The position numbers and the translations under genes were made by a program. From positions 1 through 64,000 of the forward strand of contig WEDG01007696.1 in the NCBI GenBank assembly GCA_017591395.1: 64,000 nucleotides of DNA, in the 5' to 3' direction. Under the pieces are notes generated by a model that had not been told where the DNA came from, ran no database searches, and saw nothing but the letters and a program-made list of their open reading frames with translations. Source of the stretch: Schistocephalus solidus. Lineage: Eukaryota; Platyhelminthes; Cestoda; Diphyllobothriidea; Diphyllobothriidae. Of the stretch, positions 57,610 through 64,000 are shown in pieces. Every line of letters begins with the position of its first letter. Position 1 is the first letter of the stretch.

Positions 57610-60600
57610 CGCCAGTGGTTGCATTTTCCCCTTCTGAACTGCTTCCTGGAACTTGCCTGTTCACTTCTATGAGCAGAATTTTTTCATGTTCTTCAGATGA
57701 AAGCAATTTCATTAAAGTGATGAACGGGTAGTGTTAAGTGGTTTCACTAGTGGAAAGGGCCGGATAGCTATGGGCACATTTGCAGGGCTTGAATACAGCC
57801 TGCACGTCCTCCATCAAAGACAAATGCACGCGCAGCCTTGAAATTATTGTAAAAATAGATGCGATTAATTCTATGAGCCCTCTCCCCTGGTGCTACCGAT
57901 AAAAATAGAAGTAGCGACATTTTATGCATAGCACACTCACAAAAACTTCATTCCGAAACACACTCGACCCTTTCATTTGGCCACAGCACCTCGAAAGAAA
58001 ACCCACATGTCGCCGCACAGTACAGAGGTAGTGCTCGACTAGGGGGTCAACACTCCAAATAAAGCCGTATAATTTATTGGAGGCCGAGCGAGCTGACAAT
58101 TTCAGTTCACTCCCACGCCTCATGTGGGTCTGCGTACGTGTTTCAATTTTGCTCGGAAGTGCAGCAGCATTTTCGAGCTGTAAGATGCCTCACGACGTCT
58201 GAACTGGGAAATGGCAAAACTGGACGGGCCCTAAGTCCACAGCCGGAGCCCGAAGAACTTCGAAATCCCTTTCTGTAAACCAAACTAGTTCTGTGGCATC
58301 GAACGCTGCAGTGGTAGGATTGTGAAATGGCATATCTGACTCGGGATACTGGCGATCTTTAAGTCTTGTTTTACTATCTCACGACATGCAATGGCCGCCA
58401 AAGGCTCCACTAACGCTCATTATGTCGTTTTGAGCACGCGAGTGCATATTAAGAATAGTTTACACTAATAATGTAGTTGAATGACTGGGAGGGAGGCATA
58501 AGGCTAGCACGATGGGCGATATGTCCTGTCACAGGCTATGGAAAAGTAAAACTTTTAGGTGGGAGTAAAATAAGGATGGCGTGTTTAAGGTTAAACGGTA
58601 GGCTGACAGTTTGAAAACAGGAAGACGTGGTGGAGGTGGGGAAAATTGTCAGGGCAGATGCGTTTGCTCGAACATCTTTGACCTAGGAACGTCTTTTTGC
58701 TTATGGACGGCCGGTGTCCTAGACCTAATGTGCCCCTTTCTTCCTAATGTCAATGTCAACCTTACGGAATAAAAAAGCCTAACGCTCAATAAAATAAATC
58801 CTTATTGCATTTTTACCAACCTAAACACCCGTTTGTGTTGCCGCACCGCAAACTGACAGTCTAAGCGAAAACCCCAAGTAACTAACCTACCTAGTTCCAC
58901 ATTGACGAACTCGTCATAATGTGGGGTTGAGCGGTGTGATATAGATCTTTGTCGCCATTGTAACGATTGGGAAGCTGACAAATATTCAAATTCTGGTCGT
59001 GTGCATACCTTAACCATGAGCAAATGTATGAAGTGATCTGCCGGAGTACACCCTAACCGCACAGTTTAGGAATACGCTGCAGAAGCTTTTTACCCCTCTG
59101 GATTGTGTGAATGGCTCAGGAGCTATGAAGGACTGAGAAAAGAACAATGAGCCAAAAAATAGCATTTTTCCAGCATAAGGCCCAAAACTGTAAGAATGAC
59201 CAGATATAATCGTAGTTTTTGGCTCTCAGGCTTCAGGGCAGGAGAGGAGCTGTGTGGACTATAAAATCGGATCGGGTAGTTACGATCAGTAATATGACCA
59301 ACACCAGTTTAGGTAGACACTGGTTAAGCGTAATGCCTACTTCAAAATCTTTTGTCGGCAGAGGACAAGGTTCTTTCGTCAAATCTACTTTTTCATACTA
59401 CGAAAAAGCGGTATTTATAAGCCATGCGTGGACACTGAGGCAACCTAAAAACGCTTGCCTAATTATATGCGGCTGTTGCCCTTCTCGCTAGAAATGTCTA
59501 AGTACCAGACTGATGTTAGTCCCACGAATAATACTGGATTCTTTTTGAACGCTGCGGCCCCATTTGAAACATAAAATTTGTCAGTCAGTAATAAAATGAG
59601 TGGTAAAACACGCTGACCACCGAGTTACCATTTTCACACTGGCAAGGGCTAGGGGGTTGGATTGCAGAAGGATGAAACTGCGAGGACACGACCTCTGAAG
59701 CAGGCAACTGTTACCCCGAGCTCAGTAAGTAGACCTGCTAAGCTGGTTCTCTTCGCTAAGCCGGGTATTAGAACGCAAAACCTTTACTCTGGCACGACCT
59801 ACACGAACTATTTTCCTGTTATCTGCACCACGCACCACGCATCCGAGCTCAGTTGCTACTTGGATAATAAGCAGCTATGTGTAATCCCTGAGCGATGCTC
59901 CCACAAAATAACATTTTAATGCATTAAACCATGCATGCATTTGCCGAATGACATGATTTGCGGCGGTTGAATTATCGTGGCTAGCTTAGAAAATTCGCAG
60001 ATTATGCCCATACTTCCATGGGGGTGGCGGGGAATTTCTTATTTCATGACAAGCGCTGGTTAGAAAATACTTTCAATTATGATTTCTCGCAAGCGTCTGA
60101 TAACAACCTATACTGGGTTCGACGTGACGGCTTGCATTCTAATTATACAAGCTCTATCGGTAGGTGACAAGGCGCATTTCTGAGCAAACAGATCAAGGCC
60201 GCAGTTTGATCCGCGTTTGCCATCGGGGGCTAATCGAGGTAACTGACAGAGGGAATGACCGCAATTCATGGGCTGATTTCTCAACTGAAAGGGGTAGGCA
60301 GCAGAGGCCTCAGCGAGGGCGACTGGAGAGCAATTAGCGCCACTGAAAGAGCGGGCTATAATTGCACTGCAGTGATCAGTCGCCTACACCGCACTCCCCT
60401 TCTCTCCGCTCCACACGAAAACAGGAAGCCTGTCACAACACCCGCAGTAACGGACGTATGACCGTGGGCCAGCAGGTTACCAGGGTGATCATAAACGGTG
60501 TTAATCACCTACAGCGCACGATCACACCCGCTCTGCAGAAAACAGGAGCCGGCTTGCTGGCATATGATTAAAAACTGCCTTTGTTTTATTGATCTGCATC

Positions 60601-61120
60601 CGTTTAGATAATCAGTAGACTTTCAATGCCTTTACAGTGGTGTTTTAAAAAGGTTTTTTTTGCAATTTTCGAGTGAATTCATATGAAAGCCACGCGCCTT
60701 TTCGACATGGACGTGGTGAGTTCCTAAAATTAGTCCCGTGGTGAATCGCCCCAGCAGGCAACAGCTAAACAACGGAGTGTTTGGACGGAGGCAATTTCGT
60801 GAGCGAGTTTTCCTTGATAGACTGCAACCTGGAGCATAGCTAATTTTGACAGCAGCTGCATTTTATGTGAGTCTCGTACGTTAACCCGAAGAGTAAGCCC
60901 GACTAGCATGCTGGGATGCCGCTAATTTTGCCGTAGCGTAGAAGAAGAACCAGCATAGGAGTAAATGTGAAAGAACGCGACATCTATGTGCTGAGAGCTG
61001 AGGTCAGTAGGGTTGTGCTCTTTATATACTGTTTTGTAATTACATGAGATGCGGCGTTAATGTAAATTTCTTGACAAGGTATCGTATAGTGACAAATGAT
61101 AATTTTTTAATTTGCCCAAT
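57610..61120. other. No gene recognised
   Basis: Degenerate telomere-like sequence with a CCTGTCACAGG-type end occurs near 58490-58640. Open frames at 58802-59062, 59219-59491 and 60255-60571 have no recognisable family. Domain 1 of the kinase was looked for on the minus strand and not found. Confidence 0.4.
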
Positions 61121-61125
61121 TTGAA

Positions 61126-61575
61126 AAACTTGAGACCTTCGTGGGATTTGAACCCACGCAAACAAGGAAAAGGCTTTAGTACAGCCAACGCTCTAGCCAA
61201 CTGAGCTACGAGGCTCCACCGGGAGCAGGGAATTTAATCACACTATGGTCAAATTACCCGCCGAACCTACTGCAACGCATGGAATCCACCAGTTCTGATA
61301 TAGTAGACTGTTCAAGCAGGAATTTCCTAAGCAATCAATTTAGAATCCACCAGGTGACTACCAGTTCCAATTAAATAATTAGAGGTTAATTAGAGGAAAT
61401 TAAATTTGAATAATTCATTCACCCAAGTTTGAAAAATGGGCGGGTAACTTGACCCAAGTTTGATTTAACTCCCTGCTTTTGGTGGGGCCTCGTAGCTCAA
61501 ATGGTTAGAGCGTTGACTGCACTAAAGCCTTCTCCTTACTGCCGCGGGCTCAAATCCAACCGAGGCCGCCGAGTT
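61126..61575. repeat. Fold-back element with tRNA-like ends, second copy
   Basis: The minus-strand tRNA-like unit at 61137-61215 and the plus-strand unit at 61487-61566 face outward (GGCCTCGTAGCTCAAATGG, CGAGGCC acceptor pair in the right unit). The 130 bp inside the left unit match the arm of the 8.7-kb element, including the CTACTATATCAGAACTGGTG word on the minus strand. The right arm is shortened. A T-rich run follows the right unit. Confidence 0.8.
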
Positions 61576-61579
61576 TTTC

Positions 61580-63470
61580 AAAATTGGGCAAATTAATTAT
61601 CCAAATTTTTCAAAACCCCTAATAAATTAAGTAATGAATTATGCAGAACAAGAACCAATCAAGTCAGTGAGACTGGAATAAGCATTCCTAGCTCATTTCT
61701 CAGCCTGGGTTATACTGAACAACCGCAGATCATCAGATTTCGTTGACTTATCGCATGTTGGTTGTCTGATTTGATTTCCAAATTAACCTGAGCGGCGAGG
61801 CAACCGATTTCTGGTTTCTATCGTGAAAAACTATTGGATTTCATGCGAGAGTTGAGACTTATATAGAGGTACCGCAGATGCGGCCTAACCCACGAACTAA
61901 CGCCTAGATAAAAATGAATACAGATTTACGCAGTTGCACGGAAATAATCAACAAATATCTAGAAATTATGATAGTAGCAACTACAGAATTTTTAAAACAG
62001 AATAGGAATATGGAGTGCTAAACTGCTTACCAAACGAGAAATGCAGCGGTTTGAAAGCGCAAGCAGTGCAAGGGTTTAAGTGCGGCTTCTCATCCAATCA
62101 GATTGCTATTTCACGAGCAACGTTGCTGTGACAACGACATCGGCACAACCTAGTAAGGGTCATCGGTCGGCGCTCTGAGCATACAGCTACAAAACAGACA
62201 GTGGATGCTGACCTGACCTGGGACCCAATAGTAGAGTAGTAGTAGAGTTCGTAGCCTTAGTAGGCGGCGAATAAAAAGTTTTAAAAAAATCGTCTCGGTC
62301 CCCTTAAATAAATTGTTTAGTTTATCATTCATAAGGGTAATTTCCCTGTAAAATACAAGCCACAGTGTTCACTTTATGTTTATAATAAGCAGTGAGATAT
62401 GTAAAAACTGAGCGAGCATTAAAAAATTCCCGCGATATTGGTCGAAAAAGACAGAAAACGAATGTTAATTTTTAGCATTTAAAGAGGAAAATGGTTGCTC
62501 ACGGGAAGCTAATTATGCGCGTGCGACAGGATTGCCCTGCAGATGAGAGTTAACACAGGGTTAGAAACGTTCCTCGTCAAGGTAGAATACCTTAACCTGA
62601 TGAGGCTATTAGCTGTGGATGCGATCATAAGATTTTTCGGATGACAGCAAAAAATCGTCAAGCTGGCAAGATAGAAGGAACCTAGCATACTCGTTCTCAG
62701 CAAGGAGGGGATATTAAACACCATGAGAATCATCAGAATTTGGGGAGATGTGGCCACGATACTTCTTTGTTGACCTAGCAGACCACCAGCAAGGTGGCGA
62801 AAACAGAGAAAACTGTCGTGATCGTCAACAGATCGCTTAGAGTCAAGACGAGTAGAGGAGCCGTGAAGATTATAAGTGGATTTAACAGTCAATAAGAACA
62901 TGTGGCTAAAAAACTGAAGTGAGAGTTAAATCTGAACGTGTAAAGCATGTACTATCAGTCCTTTTAAACGTCCAGAACTTAAGTGCTGGGCATAAAATTG
63001 ACAATAATGACTTCATGTTTTTCAAAGTAATGCGCTCTCGTAATTTCGATTTGAATATTTCTAATTTAGCCCATGATACCTTACAGGCTTAAATGACAAA
63101 TTAAGCTCTTCCTTCTAAGGTAAATCACCAATCTTTATAAAGGCGGCAGTGATGTATCGCTGAACTGGCTGTTCTCGAACGGCTGTCATCCTGGGTGCCC
63201 AGTAGGAAATTTTTAACGCAATCTAAAATATCCGGGTGTCGGTAGTAATTTAAAGATATGGTCTATTCTTGTCAGTGCTGCAGACCTGCCTAAGAAAATT
63301 ATTCGTTCACTACCTTAAGCAATTTTCCCAAACTGTTTCTGATATAGGATATCTGCTGCACTTTCTTAAACAGGCCAAATACTAGAAACTTTTTCATGGG
63401 TTTTACTTTTTATTACTTTTTAAATTTTAGTAGCCAGAGTTGAAATCAAGCTGTTGGAATCGTAAAGGTG
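61580..63470. other. No gene recognised
   Basis: A weak SINE body resemblance occurs at 61665-61745 (minus). The 130-codon minus-strand frame at 62509-62901 has no recognisable domain or splice context, and I cannot explain it. Confidence 0.35.
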
Positions 63471-63479
63471 TATTTTACG

Positions 63480-63700
63480 TTGGGGTCGGGGTTAGACCCG
63501 AAGCAAACACAATAACTGACCCTCAACTCTAGCCATAAGTTTGCAAATTAAATATAGCTCTAAAACTTAACGCTTCGTTTTACGTTAACTTCATATCTAG
63601 CCTAAACCAAACCCCAACGCCCACAACGGTAATACATCGGACCCTGTTCAGTAAGTCTTACCTTAACCCGTATCATAATAATGAGTCTAATAAAAAATTA
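63480..63700. repeat. Telomere-like degenerate block
   Basis: GGGGTCGGGGTTAGACCC followed by CTAAAACTTAACGC, CCTAAACCAAACCCCAACGC and CTTACCTTAACCCG are scattered CCCTAA-like units, as in the TIR elements. Ends were not defined. The last 300 bases hold nothing recognised. Confidence 0.5.
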
Positions 63701-64000
63701 AGGCTAACTCGGTCCCTTATCCTACGCACTGCTACAACTTCGGTATCATGCACTTTCACTTGCACTTTCGCCCGAAAAGTTATAAATCATAACTAGTAAA
63801 ATAAAAATAAGTAGTAGTAATAGTTGCGATCGTTACGTGTTGCATAGACGTGCTTGTTGCTATCTGTTCATTCGACGCTACATCCTTCTCATTCCACAAT
63901 CGATAGTCATTTTTTCGAAGTTATCTGGAGAACTGAACGTCTCGGATTGGTCACATTACATGATTGACAAGCAGCGTTTTACAACATGAGCATGAATACT

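Noticed and set aside
62509..62901. 130-codon minus-strand frame as an upstream kinase exon
   Set aside because: None of the kinase motifs (STRVR, CPSNLGT, GEHTES) is present and it lies in a repeat-rich region.

Overview
This is eukaryotic nuclear DNA. It has no operons or bacterial-type coding density, the coding sequence is split into short exons with GT..AG junctions, and most of the window is introns and decayed mobile elements. The best taxonomic guess is a flatworm, probably a diphyllobothriidean tapeworm (Spirometra/Schistocephalus-like). That rests on a phosphagen kinase resembling the second domain of flatworm taurocyamine kinase, on Penelope-like and CR1-like retroelements, and on an abundant tRNA-headed repeat. 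The assignment comes from family knowledge; no database search was done.

Two protein genes can be reconstructed, and they are convergent. Gene A (+ strand, 17277-28855) has four exons with matching phases and encodes a 376-residue protein I cannot name. It is rich in polar and Tyr-x3-Phe/Tyr segments, loosely like axonemal microtubule-binding proteins. Gene B (- strand, 56110 down to 38497) is the C-terminal phosphagen-kinase domain of a probable two-domain taurocyamine kinase. Six exons encode about 358 residues through to the stop codon; the N-terminal part would lie beyond the right end of the window.

Layout: 1-17 kb has no recognisable gene but holds a tRNA-headed repeat (7.3-7.8, 14.7-15.1 kb), a fold-back element with tRNA-like arms (8.7-9.4 kb), a Penelope-like GIY-YIG remnant (10.5-10.9 kb), 3' ends of a LINE family (9.5, 12.8, 16.4 kb), a terminal-inverted-repeat element filled with degenerate telomere-like repeats (12.5-12.8 kb) and a 200-bp GA run. 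17-29 kb is gene A, whose introns hold fold-back elements and SINEs. 29-38 kb is intergenic, with a CR1-like reverse transcriptase remnant. 38-56 kb is gene B, whose introns hold a LINE endonuclease remnant, tandem SINEs, a Penelope-like remnant and hammerhead-like motifs. 56-64 kb has repeats only, including a second tRNA-armed fold-back at 61.1-61.6 kb.

The most unusual signal is in the repeats. A tRNA-headed repeat of about 300 bp occurs as tandem dimers and in circularly permuted order, and one copy runs straight into a hammerhead-like motif. This combination suggests a retrozyme-like, circular-RNA mode of spread. A separate element pairs outward-facing tRNA-like units as the arms of a long inverted repeat.
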